Part shown: one piece after another, positions 26,949-35,471 of the stretch | How positions within the stretch are numbered: position 1 is the stretch's first letter | How the letters are laid out: every line of letters starts with the position of its first letter | Source: Geobacter sp. FeAm09 | Lineage (GTDB): Bacteria > Desulfobacterota > Desulfuromonadia > Geobacterales > Pseudopelobacteraceae | Length of the DNA stretch: 64,000 nt | Direction: 5' to 3' | Assembly (NCBI RefSeq): GCF_008330225.1 | Contig: NZ_CP042466.1 | Coordinates: 2,536,001 to 2,600,000 of the forward strand | Program-made: the position numbers and the translations under genes | The notes under the pieces: generated by a model | The model's database searches: none | Seen by the model: only the letters and a program-made list of their open reading frames with translations | Told to the model about the DNA's origin: nothing

Positions 26949-28100
26949 TCAGCGCTGCCGCAACGCCCGTTCCATCCGCTGCAACGCTTCCTTCAGCAGG
27001 CCCCGCGCACACCCGAAGTTGAGCCGCACAAACCCCGGCGCATCGAACTCGAAGCCATTGGACAATCCCACGCCGGCCTCCTCGAAGAAGCGGCCCGGAT
27101 CGGAGATGCCCGCGGCACGGGTGTCGATCCAGGCCAGGTAGGTGGCCTCCACGTGATAGGTCGTCAGGCCGGGCATCCGCGCCACGGCTTCAGCCAGGAG
27201 ATCGCGGTTGCCGCGAAGGTATGAGAGCAGGTCGTGCCGCCACGGTTCGCCGTGGCGGTAGGCCGCTTCGGCGGCGGTGTACCCGAGCAGGTTGACGTGC
27301 GGCACGATGCGGCCGGCCGCCTTGATGAAGCTGCGGCGCAGGGCGGGATCGCTGATCACCGCAAAGGAGCAGCCCAGGCCGGGGATGTTGTAGGTCTTGC
27401 TGGGGGCCAGCAGCGTAATGGTGCGGCGGGCCGTTTCCGGCGACAGAGCGGCTATCGGCAGATGACGTGTCCCCTCGTCCAGAATCAGGCCGGCGTGGAT
27501 ATCATCCGAGCCGATCACCAGGTCGTGGCGCTCGGCCACAGCGGCGAACTGCTGCAGTTCATCCCGGGTCCAGGCCCGGCCCACCGGATTGTGCGGGCTG
27601 CACAGCAGGAGCAGTTTGGTGCGGGGCGTGATGGCCCGCTCCAGCCTTTCCATATCGGCCACCCAGCGGCCGTCGTGCAGTTGCAGCGGCACCTTGACCG
27701 TGGTGCGCTGCGACAGGGTCGGGGCCGACATGAAAGGCGGATACACCGGGGTGAAGGTTATCACCTCGTCGCCAGCCTCCCCCACCGCCCTGCTGAGCAC
27801 GTTCAGGCCGCATACCAGGCCGGGGAGCCAGACCAGCCACTCAGACTGTACCTGCCAGCCGAAATCCCGCTCCAGGTGATCCAGCACCGCTTCCACCAGC
27901 CCCTGCGGCGGGTGGGTGTAGCCGAACACGCCGTGCTCGATCCGCTGGTGCAGCGCCTCGATCACCGCCGGGGGAGAACGGAAGTCCATGTCCGCCACCC
28001 AGAGCGGGATGACGTCACGCCCCTGGTACTTGTCCCATTTTTCACTATCGGTGGCGCTGCGGTCAACGGGGGTATCGAAGTCGAAAGGTTGAGTGTTCAT
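26949..28100 (-). CDS. MalY/PatB family cystathionine beta-lyase
   Basis: This fold-type I PLP enzyme likely cleaves cystathionine or related C-S substrates. The 383-residue product begins MNTQPFDFDTPVDRSATDSE. It shows PLWVADMDFRSPPAVIEAL near residue 30, LLCSPHNPVGRAWTRDEL in the middle, and the Schiff-base region TLLAPSKTYNIPGLGCSFAV, characteristic of MalY/PatB. I chose the ATG at 28100 with AAGGAG 11 bases upstream; a longer frame to 28145 is less likely. It converges on the nifB transcript. C-S lyase activity could supply sulfide or homocysteine, but the link with nifB may be coincidental. Confidence 0.88.
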   Translation of the reverse strand: MNTQPFDFDTPVDRSATDSEKWDKYQGRDVIPLWVADMDFRSPPAVIEALHQRIEHGVFGYTHPPQGLVEAVLDHLERDFGWQVQSEWLVWLPGLVCGLNVLSRAVGEAGDEVITFTPVYPPFMSAPTLSQRTTVKVPLQLHDGRWVADMERLERAITPRTKLLLLCSPHNPVGRAWTRDELQQFAAVAERHDLVIGSDDIHAGLILDEGTRHLPIAALSPETARRTITLLAPSKTYNIPGLGCSFAVISDPALRRSFIKAAGRIVPHVNLLGYTAAEAAYRHGEPWRHDLLSYLRGNRDLLAEAVARMPGLTTYHVEATYLAWIDTRAAGISDPGRFFEEAGVGLSNGFEFDAPGFVRLNFGCARGLLKEALQRMERALRQR

Positions 28101-28253
28101 CGGGTCAAATGCTCCTTTTCGGTATGGTTCAATGGCACGTGGCACCCCGGGGCCCGGAAGGCGCGCCGGTCACGGCATCGCGGGGCAGGAACGTGACCAG
28201 CGCCCCCCAGCCGCCGCCGGGGCGGCGCACCTCTCGGCTACGGTAAGATACCG

Positions 28254-28462
28254 TTATTGATCCCCGCCCGCAACCATGATGACACTGCGATGACTTTCTT
28301 TACGCCCGATCCGCAGCACCAGACCCACGGCAAACATGCGGAGCAGGCCGGACGCGAGGAAGGCCCCCAGGTACTCCCCCAGCCTGGTACGCACCGCACC
28401 ATGGACGGGACCATGGCGATCCAGTCCAGGCCGTAAAAAACCGCGAACGCGTCCAACCTCAA
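28254..28462 (-). pseudogene. Remnant of an MFS transporter gene
   Basis: On the minus strand one frame gives VFYGLDWIAMVPSMVR. After a frame change it continues RLGEYLGAFLASGLLRMFAV, then GLVLRIGR and a stop. These are two consecutive-looking C-terminal transmembrane pieces of a major facilitator family transporter of the FYGLDWIATVPP type. The intervening helices are missing and there is no intact start. It is a decayed fragment with a frameshift and internal deletion. It lies between patB and the OmpA-type gene. The remaining 28146-28253 interval holds nothing recognisable. Confidence 0.6.
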
Positions 28463-28504
28463 AATTTTATTGACTGGCTCGAAGCATTAGGCTTAACGTT
28501 GACC
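28463..28504 (+). promoter_or_regulatory. Duplicated 42-bp promoter-like box, copy A
   Basis: This ungapped 42-base segment matches 32050-32091 at 35 of 42 positions. It contains TTGACT, a 17-base spacer starting GGCTC, and TTAACG, so it reads as a sigma-70-like promoter about 120-130 bases upstream of the OmpA-type lipoprotein gene. A second TTGACC lies at its 3' edge. A shared reading frame (NFIDxLxA) is also possible, but most differences would change amino acids, so DNA-level conservation is more likely. Confidence 0.4.
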
Positions 28505-28628
28505 CGACAAATCAAGGGCAGTGAGGCAAGAGACAGAGATGAAAAACATCCCGGGCGCGTTGACTCGGCAAATTTGAATGCTATAAATATATGCATCACA
28601 TATAAATCAATCCACAGGAGGGCCTGAA

Positions 28629-29621
28629 ATGAATTTGTCAAGGATGCTGAAAGTCTTGTTTCCTCTTATTGCTGTAACCTCAATGGGAATGATGTCCGGC
28701 TGCGCCCATTACGAAGTGAATACGGGCCGGGGAAATATCCCGGGCCGTTACATCCGCTCCGAGATGCAGGACGCTGACCGGGCTCTAGAGGCTGCCCGCC
28801 AGGCCGGCAAGGACAAAACCTGCCCCGCCGAGTTCAAGGCCGCCGAAGATGCCAAGAATAACGCCTATGATGTCTACCGGGCATGCCACACCGAAGAGGG
28901 GGTCGCTCTGGCAAAGGAGGCGACGGCGAAAGCCAATGCCCTCTGCCCGCCGCAGGCAGTCAAGGAGGAACCGGCTCCTGTCGTTCCCTCTCCGGCCCCC
29001 CCGGCCCCTCCCGTTCCTTCCGACAATCTGACGGTCACCCCGAGTTCCGTTACCAAGGGTCAGTCGGCAACCCTGGCGTGGAGTTCGCAGAATGCGACGA
29101 CCTGCAACATACAACCCGGCATCGGGCAGGTGCAGCCGCAAGGCTCCATGACGGTCACGCCCGCTGCTGATACCACCTACACCCTCACCTGCAACGGCGA
29201 AGGGGGCACGGCAAAGAGCACGGCATACATCGACGTCGCCGCACCTGCTCCGGTTGCGCAGCCCATGACCAAATTGTGCAGCCCGACGGTAATCAACATC
29301 AAGTTTGATACCAACAAGGCCGACATCAAGCCCCAGTATCATGATGAACTGAAAAAACTGGCCGATTTCCTCAAGGAATTCCCCAATGCCAAAGGCAGCA
29401 TAGAAGGACACACCGACAGCGTCGGCACCATGTCCGGCAACATGAAGCTTTCCCAGCGCCGCGCCGAAAGCGTCCGCAACTACCTTATCAAGAATTTCGG
29501 CATAGCTCCGGAACGTCTGGGTGCCAAGGGTTTCGGCCCCACCAAGCCGGTCGCCGACAACAAGACCGCAGCGGGCAAACAGCAGAACCGCCGCATTGAA
29601 TCCAACTTTACCTGCGAGTAA
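28629..29621 (+). CDS. OmpA family outer-membrane lipoprotein
   Basis: The 330-residue product has a lipoprotein signal peptide (lipobox MMSGC near residue 25) and would be anchored to the outer membrane. An alpha-helical region (about 45-115) contains repeated Ala-rich segments and two cysteines. A proline-rich linker follows, then a small beta domain (LTVTPSSVTKGQSATLAWSS). The C-terminal OmpA peptidoglycan-binding domain (about 215-330) has INIKFDTNKADIKP and GHTDSVGTMSGNMKLSQRRA. The ATG has a GGAGGG ribosome-binding site. It tethers the outer membrane to the cell wall. It appears monocistronic. Confidence 0.88.
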   Translation: MNLSRMLKVLFPLIAVTSMGMMSGCAHYEVNTGRGNIPGRYIRSEMQDADRALEAARQAGKDKTCPAEFKAAEDAKNNAYDVYRACHTEEGVALAKEATAKANALCPPQAVKEEPAPVVPSPAPPAPPVPSDNLTVTPSSVTKGQSATLAWSSQNATTCNIQPGIGQVQPQGSMTVTPAADTTYTLTCNGEGGTAKSTAYIDVAAPAPVAQPMTKLCSPTVINIKFDTNKADIKPQYHDELKKLADFLKEFPNAKGSIEGHTDSVGTMSGNMKLSQRRAESVRNYLIKNFGIAPERLGAKGFGPTKPVADNKTAAGKQQNRRIESNFTCE

Positions 29622-29654
29622 TATGTGAGTTGCCTCTTCGCATAGTTCAACCGA

Positions 29655-29692
29655 CAGACGCCCTTTTGAAACTTTTTTCGGAAGGGCGTCTG
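29655..29692. other. Strong hairpin after the OmpA-type gene
   Basis: Perfect 11-bp arms CAGACGCCCTT and AAGGGCGTCTG enclose a 16-base loop that contains a T6 run. The T run is inside the loop rather than after the stem, so this is not a canonical terminator on the plus strand. It may still stabilise or end the mRNA, since it starts 34 bases after the stop codon and before aqpZ. Confidence 0.55.
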
Positions 29693-29747
29693 CCTTGTCT
29701 CCCCCTGCTTCACACCGGGCACAATCCAATAAGGAAGGAGAAAAGCG

Positions 29748-30440
29748 ATGTCAAAGCGGCTTGGGGCAGAGTTTATCGGAACCTTCTGGCTGGTTTTGGG
29801 AGGCTGCGGCAGCGCGGTTCTGGCGGCGGCATTCCCCAACGTGGGAATCGGATTGCATGGCGTAGCGTTGGCTTTTGGCCTGACGGTGCTCACCATGGCC
29901 TATGCGCTCGGCCATATTTCAGGCTGCCACCTCAACCCGGCGGTGTCCATCGGTCTCTGCGCCGGTGGCCGCTTCCCGGCGCGGGAGTTGGGACCGTATA
30001 TCATAGCCCAGGTAGCGGGCGGGGTGGCAGGCGCGGCCGTGCTTTTCATGATTGCCAGCGGGAAGCCCGGTTTTGATGCGGCTGCCGGATTCGCGGCAAA
30101 CGGCTATGGCGAGCACTCTCCTGGCGGCTATTCACTCGCCGCGGGATTCATTACGGAAGTCGTCATGACCATGATGTTTCTCTTCATCATCATGGGGGCA
30201 ACCGACAAGCGGGCACCGCAAGGGTTTGCGCCGATCGCCATTGGCCTGGGGCTTACCTTGATTCATCTCATCAGCATTCCGGTAACCAATACATCGGTGA
30301 ATCCGGCCCGCAGCACAGGAGTTGCCGTTTTTGCCGGCGACTGGGCCATTGCGCAACTGTGGCTCTTCTGGGTAGCCCCGCTTATCGGGGCAATTGCCGG
30401 TGGCGTCATGTACCGTTTCTTAGGTTCGGCTGATAAGTAG
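29748..30440 (+). CDS. aqpZ: Aquaporin Z-type water channel
   Basis: This inner-membrane MIP channel conducts water. The 230-residue product has six membrane segments and both NPA signatures: HLNPAVS in loop B and SVNPARS in loop E. It begins [22 protein letters not shown] like E. coli AqpZ. The selectivity-filter pattern (Phe in helix 1, His in helix 5 near [14 protein letters not shown], Arg after the second NPA) fits a water channel rather than a glycerol facilitator. An AGGAAGGAG ribosome-binding site precedes the ATG. Confidence 0.93.
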   Translation: MSKRLGAEFIGTFWLVLGGCGSAVLAAAFPNVGIGLHGVALAFGLTVLTMAYALGHISGCHLNPAVSIGLCAGGRFPARELGPYIIAQVAGGVAGAAVLFMIASGKPGFDAAAGFAANGYGEHSPGGYSLAAGFITEVVMTMMFLFIIMGATDKRAPQGFAPIAIGLGLTLIHLISIPVTNTSVNPARSTGVAVFAGDWAIAQLWLFWVAPLIGAIAGGVMYRFLGSADK

Positions 30441-30548
30441 GCTCTGCTTTCGGGCAATGAATCATACGTTGCAAGAGATTGCAGACGATCAGGGACCTGC
30501 CCGGGGGAACAGGCAGGCTGTTCCGCTGTAATCTCGCTTGGGGGTACT

Positions 30549-31286
30549 ATGAAACGATGTCAGGCGGTTGCCCTGTTCCTGGTTGTGTCCCTGGTCACGC
30601 TCTCGACAAGTTTGCATGCCGGTTTTTTCGATGAGGTGACGAAAGGGCTGGGGCTTTCCGACACGTCACACAGCAGCCTGGACGATTCCACCATTATCAG
30701 GGGCCTTAAGGAAGCGCTTGCCACGGGTACCACCAAAGCGGTGAAATTGGTATCGCAACGCGACGGTTACTTCGGCAATGACATGATAAAAATACTCATG
30801 CCGGAGAAGATCCGGACAGCTGCCGACCTTTTGGGCAAGTTCGGCTTCCAGCCCGAGGTGGACGCCTTTGTCCTCAGCATGAATCGGGCAGCGGAGAAGG
30901 CGGCACCCAAGGCTGCGGAACATTTTGTCGCCGCGCTCAAAGAGATGTCCTTCGACGACGCAAGAAAGATCCTCCACGGCGGGAATACCTCCGCGACCGA
31001 ATATTTCAGGCAGAAGACCGGCGACAGGATTTATTCCGCATTCAAACCGGTGGTTGCGTCAAGCATGCAGGATGTCGGCGTGAGCCGCAACTACACTCTG
31101 ATGATGCATAAATTTGAATCCATCCCATTTGCCGGGACCACGGTCAACTCGTTCGATCTGGACGGCTACGTTACGTCCAAGGCGGTTGACGGGCTTTTCA
31201 GAATGCTCGGCGAGGAAGAGAAGAAAATCAGGACCGATCCCGCGGCCCGGGGAACCGAGTTGTTAAGGAAGGTGTTTGGCAAGTAA
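30549..31286 (+). CDS. DUF4197 exported protein
   Basis: The 245-residue product has a cleavable signal peptide ending near SLHAGFF. It then shows the DUF4197 pattern: a segment like LDDSTIIRGLKEALATGTTKAV, followed by GYFGNDMIKILMPEK and DGYVTSKAVDGLFRMLGEEE. It is a periplasmic or outer-membrane-associated helical protein of unknown function. The ATG follows GGGGGTA. The next gene downstream on the same strand is only 94 bases away and has very different base composition. Confidence 0.8.
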   Translation: MKRCQAVALFLVVSLVTLSTSLHAGFFDEVTKGLGLSDTSHSSLDDSTIIRGLKEALATGTTKAVKLVSQRDGYFGNDMIKILMPEKIRTAADLLGKFGFQPEVDAFVLSMNRAAEKAAPKAAEHFVAALKEMSFDDARKILHGGNTSATEYFRQKTGDRIYSAFKPVVASSMQDVGVSRNYTLMMHKFESIPFAGTTVNSFDLDGYVTSKAVDGLFRMLGEEEKKIRTDPAARGTELLRKVFGK

Positions 31287-31379
31287 TCACGCTTGGCAGA
31301 TACCATCGGCACATCCCGGGACAAAGGCTTTGGTGGCGTACGCCTGGGCAGGCCAGGCCATCCCTCGGTAGGAGAGCAT

Positions 31380-31853
31380 GTGAAAACAAAATCGATCATG
31401 GCGGTGATGGTTCCCCTGCTGATGTTTTTCAGCAGCAATAATTGTTACAGCGGCAACAGCCTTTCCCAAGATGAGACCGTCGATCTCATTAAGGAAACCA
31501 TGGTAAAGAACACCTCGGTTTCACGAAAAGAGAGTTACGGCTACATAAATTTCAACAAATGCCTTTTCGAGTATAAAGTATCCGGCACGTATCCCGTTGG
31601 CGATCTGTATAACATCAAGTTCAGCAATATGGATTTCTCCAGCCTCAATTATGAATTGTCGAAAACGGGGCATGATTACACCGCGTTTATTATATTGAGA
31701 TTCAATAACAACATTACGTTCAAGGATGATTTCAAGGAACTGACGGTCAATACTATCGTTGTCAACACGTTTGACGATGCTGCAGCGCAAACGTTATTCG
31801 ATGCGTTTTTGCATTTGGGAGAGTTGTGCGGCGCCCGGAAAGCAGCCTTATGA
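31380..31853 (+). CDS. Hypothetical exported protein, atypical composition
   Basis: The 157-residue product starts at a GTG with AGGAG 7 bases upstream and has a signal-peptide-like start (MKTKSIMAVMVPLLMFFSS). The mature part has alternating beta segments, with two cysteines spaced across it and one near the end (GELCGARKA). I recognise no family. It is notably AT-richer, and richer in Asn, Lys and Tyr codons, than its neighbours, which suggests recent acquisition. It lies just upstream of the orphan nifB-type leader. Confidence 0.6.
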   Translation: MKTKSIMAVMVPLLMFFSSNNCYSGNSLSQDETVDLIKETMVKNTSVSRKESYGYINFNKCLFEYKVSGTYPVGDLYNIKFSNMDFSSLNYELSKTGHDYTAFIILRFNNNITFKDDFKELTVNTIVVNTFDDAAAQTLFDAFLHLGELCGARKAAL

Positions 31854-31889
31854 TGGACGATGTTTGGCGGTACACCAAACCCGCTATCC

Positions 31890-31993
31890 TGTTCCGCGCC
31901 GACGAGACAACCGGAGGCCGGGGGCCATTCCCTCGGCCTTTTTCTGTTTTTCCGCACTCTGCGGGAGATTGCGCCATGGCCATATCCCCCCGT
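31890..31993 (+). promoter_or_regulatory. Orphan copy of the nifB-type leader and terminator
   Basis: The block from TCCGCGC through AGACAAC, the terminator (AGGCCG/CGGCCT plus GGG/CCC, T5 at about 31939-31943), GCGGGAGA and CCATGGCCATATCCCC closely matches 25888-25990 upstream of nifB. The first codons (MAISP) mimic nifB's MTISP, but the frame then diverges and stops after about 35 codons. It is either a relic of a second nif gene or a duplicated control element. A GTTTGG/CCAAAC hairpin precedes it at 31862-31880. Confidence 0.6.
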
Positions 31994-32049
31994 CATTATC
32001 GTTTCATTGCCCGGGCAGCCTTTATTCGACTCCCCGGGCGGACGCAGAG

Positions 32050-32091
32050 AATTTTATTGACGGGCTCAAAGCCTTTGACTTAATTTTGACC
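32050..32091 (+). promoter_or_regulatory. Duplicated 42-bp promoter-like box, copy B
   Basis: This is the partner of 28463-28504 (35 of 42 identical, no gaps). It carries TTGACG, a 17-base spacer starting GGCTC, and TTAATT, about 120 bases before the thioesterase ATG. Only 57 bases separate it from the orphan nifB-type leader, whereas the corresponding elements of the other copy are 2.5 kb apart with nifB and patB between them. Confidence 0.4.
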
Positions 32092-32206
32092 AAAGGCGCG
32101 GCATCTGACGCACTCCCTCTCCGGGAGCGCCGAAAAATTGCCAGGGCGCTTGCGGAACGCCGTTGCAGGGGCCTTTACCGTGCAAACTGACGCGAGGTTT
32201 ACGACC

Positions 32207-32665
32207 ATGATTTCTCAGGGCAGAACTGTGGAAACCGCCGAGACAAGCCACCCGGAATTTCCGGAAGGGGAGCTGCTTCTCCGTACCTATGCAAAGCCGA
32301 GCGATACGAACGCGAATGGAGACATCTTCGGGGGCTGGATCATGTCCCAGATGGACATCGCCGGCGGCATGCTGGCCATAGAGATCACCGGCGGCCGTGC
32401 CGTGACCATTGCGGTTGACGCGATGAAATTCATCAAACCGGTAAAGACCGGCGACATTGTCTGCTGCTTCGGCAAGGTGACGCGGATCGGGAATACCTCC
32501 ATCACCATCAGGCTGGAGGTCTGGGTAAAACCGAGCCTGCGGGATACGCCGGCCGAGAAGGAGAATGCACTGTACCTGGTCACGGAGGCGTCATACACCT
32601 ACGTGGCCATTGACCAGGAGGGGCGAAAACGGCGGTTCGAGAAACCGGCACCGCCTGTCCCCTGA
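32207..32665 (+). CDS. YciA-type acyl-CoA thioesterase
   Basis: This hotdog-fold enzyme hydrolyses acyl-CoA thioesters. The 152-residue product has the family block YAKPSDTNANGDIFGGWIMS with the catalytic Asn/Asp region, then DIAGGMLAIE and AVDAMKFIKPVKTGDIV. The ATG at 32207 has GAGG about 8 bases upstream; an in-frame start at 32138 would lie in the duplicated element and is unlikely. It is single, with no fatty-acid genes adjacent. Confidence 0.88.
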   Translation: MISQGRTVETAETSHPEFPEGELLLRTYAKPSDTNANGDIFGGWIMSQMDIAGGMLAIEITGGRAVTIAVDAMKFIKPVKTGDIVCCFGKVTRIGNTSITIRLEVWVKPSLRDTPAEKENALYLVTEASYTYVAIDQEGRKRRFEKPAPPVP

Positions 32666-32906
32666 CCCCGGGACCCCCAAAAAAGACTTTCACAACATGC
32701 GGAGCAAGGCGACGCCCCTGACGTCGGATTCCCGGGAAAACAACTCCCGGAGTTCCCGGCCTCTCCCCTGCTCCCTATGGCTTGCAATCTCCATTTGCTG
32801 TTATTTACCGGTTTATTGTTCCCATCGTTTTGGCGTATAAACGGAAGAATCGGTTCACGGCCATTGTTCGCTCGACCTCTGGCACTAAACAAGTCCCATG
32901 CCGTCA

Positions 32907-32916
32907 TGCCCGGGCA
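32907..32916. promoter_or_regulatory. TGCCCGGGCA palindrome upstream of sensor kinase 1
   Basis: This perfect 10-bp palindrome sits 41 bases before the kinase start. The same word occurs at 37711-37720, 42 bases before the third kinase of the block, and at 32008-32017. Flanks are also similar (CCGTC before, AGA after in the two kinase copies). It could be a regulator site. This is sequence pattern only. Confidence 0.3.
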
Positions 32917-32957
32917 GACTTGGAAGGTGCCGCACGCTGGTTCACCTGGATGTGACA

Positions 32958-35471
32958 ATGTCAACCCTGCGGATCGCGCTCATAACCTGCGTCTATTTTC
33001 TCACGGCAAAACTCGGGCTGTTTTTTGCCTTTGCCCATACCAACGCCACGCCGGTATGGCCCGCCAGCGGGGTTGCCCTGGCCCTGTGCCTGCTATTCGG
33101 CCGCGGCATCTGGCCCGGCATTTTTCTGGGCGCCCTTCTCGCCAATGTCACCGAGCTTGCCGGCGCGCCCTTCACACCGCTTTCCGCCTATGCCGTTGCG
33201 GTGGGGACTGCCGCCGGAAACACCCTGGAGGCGCTGGCCGCCACCTTCCTGACACTTCGGGCGTCCGGCGGGCGCCCCCCCCTTGACCGCCGTCGGGATG
33301 CATTCGCATTCATTCTCCTGGGCGCACTGGCAAGCACGACGATCAGCGCCTCCATCGGCACGGCCGGCTATTGTCTCGGCAGCGGAAACTGGGTGCATTG
33401 GGAAAGGATGTGGCTGACCTGGTGGCTGGGGGATGCCGTCGGCATCATCGTCTTCGTTCCGCTTCTGCTTACCTGGGGCAAGCGCGCCATCCCGACGCTG
33501 AGCGTGCCCCGGCGCCTTGAGGCCGTCCTCCTTCTGGGACTGCTCCTCCTGGTGGAACGACTTATCTTCAGCACCTACTATCCGCTCGAATACCTCATCA
33601 TCCCCTTTCTGCTCTGGGCAGCCCTCAGGTTCGGCCAGTTCGAGTCGGCGGTCGTCGTCGTCATCGTTCTGCTCACCTCGCTTTACTGGACCGCCAGGGG
33701 ATTGGGCCCGTTCGCCGGACGGGCGTCCAACGAATCGCTCCTGTTTCTCCAGACCTTCCTCGGCGTTTCCTCGGTGACCGCCCTGCTGCTTTCCTGCCTC
33801 ACCGCCGAACGCAAACGGACCGAAGAGGCGCTTCGCTCTTCGGAGGAAAAGTATCGGAGTATCTTTGAAAATGCGCCGCTCGGCATTTTCCAGTCAACGC
33901 CCGGCGGTCGGTTCATCAGCGTCAACGGGACGCTCGCAGGCATGTTCGGCTACGCCTCGCCGGAGGAAACCAGGGACCATATCACGGATATTGCCGGGCA
34001 GATATTCGTGCATCCCGAACAGCGGCACCAGATAATTACCCAGGTCCGGGAAGCGACGGGGTTTGTCAGGGACGAGGTCACGTACCGCCGCCGGGACGGC
34101 TCGGAATTCATCTGCAATCTTTACATAAGGGTCGTCTGTGCAGACCCGGAAGAGGCCGGTTTCCTGGAGGGTTTTGTCGAGGACATCAGCGAACGCAAAC
34201 GGGCCGAGGAGGAACTGGCCAGACACCGCATGCACTTAAGCGACCTGGTGCGGGAGCGGACGATCGAACTCCAGGAGGCCAATGACCGTCTCAAGGAGGA
34301 GATAGCCGAGCGCATCCGCACCGAAAAGATGCTCACGGAACGCGAGGCCCAGTACCGCGATCTCGTGGAAAACGCCAACAGCGTCATCATGCGTTGGCTG
34401 CCGGATGGCCGTGTCGTATTCTTCAACGCCTTTGCCCAGCACTTCTTCGGGTATGCCGAAAAGGAGATCCTGGGGCACCGTCTTGCGGACACCATCTTGC
34501 CGGCCAGGGATTCTGCAGGCCGCGACCTTTCCTCGCTGGCAGCCGATATCGTTGCGCGCCCCGAAGCCTATGCCCGTAATGAAAACGAAAACATGCGCAA
34601 GGATGGGGAGCGGGTATGGGTTGCCTGGAGCAACAAGGCGATTTGCGACCACCAGGGGGACCCCGTTGAAATCCTCTCCATCGGTGTCGACATCACCCAG
34701 CTTGTTCAGACCGAACACGAGCTGCGCACCACACTGGACGATCTCGCGGTCGCCAAGGAGCGGGCCGAGGCTGCCGATAGGCTCAAATCCGCCTTTCTCG
34801 CCACCATGTCCCATGAATTGCGTACGCCGCTCAATTCCATCATCGGCTTTACCGGCATCCTCCTGCAGGGGCTGGTGGGGCCGCTCAACGACGAACAGAA
34901 AAAGCAGCTCGGCATGGTCCGCGGCAGCGCCGATCACCTGCTTTCCCTCATCAGCGACGTCCTGGACATCTCCAAGATTGAAGCGGGCCAACTGCAGGTG
35001 GCCTGCGAACCGTTCGACCTGCCGTCCTCGATCCGCAGGATCGGCCACTCCATCCGGCCGCTGGTCGAGAAGAAGGGGCTGGCGCTCACCATAGAGATCG
35101 GCGAAGATGTCGCCATGATCAACGGCGATATGCGCCGGGTGGAACAGGTCCTCCTCAACCTGCTGAGCAATGCCGTCAAATTCACCGAACAGGGCGGCAT
35201 CTCCGTCACCTGCGCAAGCGATGCCGATGGTTATGTCACCCGGGTGTCGGACAGCGGCATCGGCATCGGGGCCGCGGACAAAGAGCGGATTTTCAGGCCG
35301 TTCTATCAGATCGACACCGGCTTGAACCGGAAATATGAGGGCACCGGCCTGGGGCTCTCCATCTGCAAGAAGCTGATCGAACTCATGGGAGGGGCCATCT
35401 GGGTGGAAAACGCTCCGCAACAGGGTACGACGTTTGGCTTCCGCCTTCCATTCACGGGGAGTCCACGATGA
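32958..35471 (+). CDS. MASE1-PAS-PAS sensor histidine kinase
   Basis: The 837-residue protein is an inner-membrane sensor. A MASE1 multi-helix domain covers about 1-290 (KLGLFFAFAHTNATPVWPAS near the start). PAS 1 is about 296-420, and a coiled coil runs about 421-460. PAS 2 is about 462-585 (MRWLPDGRVVFFNAFAQHFFGY). A HisKA domain with SHELRTPLNS places the phospho-acceptor His at about 619. The HATPase has NLLSNAVKF, DSGIGIG and GTGLGLSI. I use the ATG at 32958; its ribosome-binding site is weak. The stop overlaps the next gene by 4 bases, so it is coupled to a receiver protein. The signal is unknown; the PAS domains lack an evident haem or flavin motif. Confidence 0.9.
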   Translation: MSTLRIALITCVYFLTAKLGLFFAFAHTNATPVWPASGVALALCLLFGRGIWPGIFLGALLANVTELAGAPFTPLSAYAVAVGTAAGNTLEALAATFLTLRASGGRPPLDRRRDAFAFILLGALASTTISASIGTAGYCLGSGNWVHWERMWLTWWLGDAVGIIVFVPLLLTWGKRAIPTLSVPRRLEAVLLLGLLLLVERLIFSTYYPLEYLIIPFLLWAALRFGQFESAVVVVIVLLTSLYWTARGLGPFAGRASNESLLFLQTFLGVSSVTALLLSCLTAERKRTEEALRSSEEKYRSIFENAPLGIFQSTPGGRFISVNGTLAGMFGYASPEETRDHITDIAGQIFVHPEQRHQIITQVREATGFVRDEVTYRRRDGSEFICNLYIRVVCADPEEAGFLEGFVEDISERKRAEEELARHRMHLSDLVRERTIELQEANDRLKEEIAERIRTEKMLTEREAQYRDLVENANSVIMRWLPDGRVVFFNAFAQHFFGYAEKEILGHRLADTILPARDSAGRDLSSLAADIVARPEAYARNENENMRKDGERVWVAWSNKAICDHQGDPVEILSIGVDITQLVQTEHELRTTLDDLAVAKERAEAADRLKSAFLATMSHELRTPLNSIIGFTGILLQGLVGPLNDEQKKQLGMVRGSADHLLSLISDVLDISKIEAGQLQVACEPFDLPSSIRRIGHSIRPLVEKKGLALTIEIGEDVAMINGDMRRVEQVLLNLLSNAVKFTEQGGISVTCASDADGYVTRVSDSGIGIGAADKERIFRPFYQIDTGLNRKYEGTGLGLSICKKLIELMGGAIWVENAPQQGTTFGFRLPFTGSPR

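Noticed and set aside
28463..28504. Sigma-54 promoter (TGGCTC...)
   Set aside because: TGGC is present but no GC doublet falls at the required spacing. The TTGAC-17-TTAA reading is better supported by the second copy.
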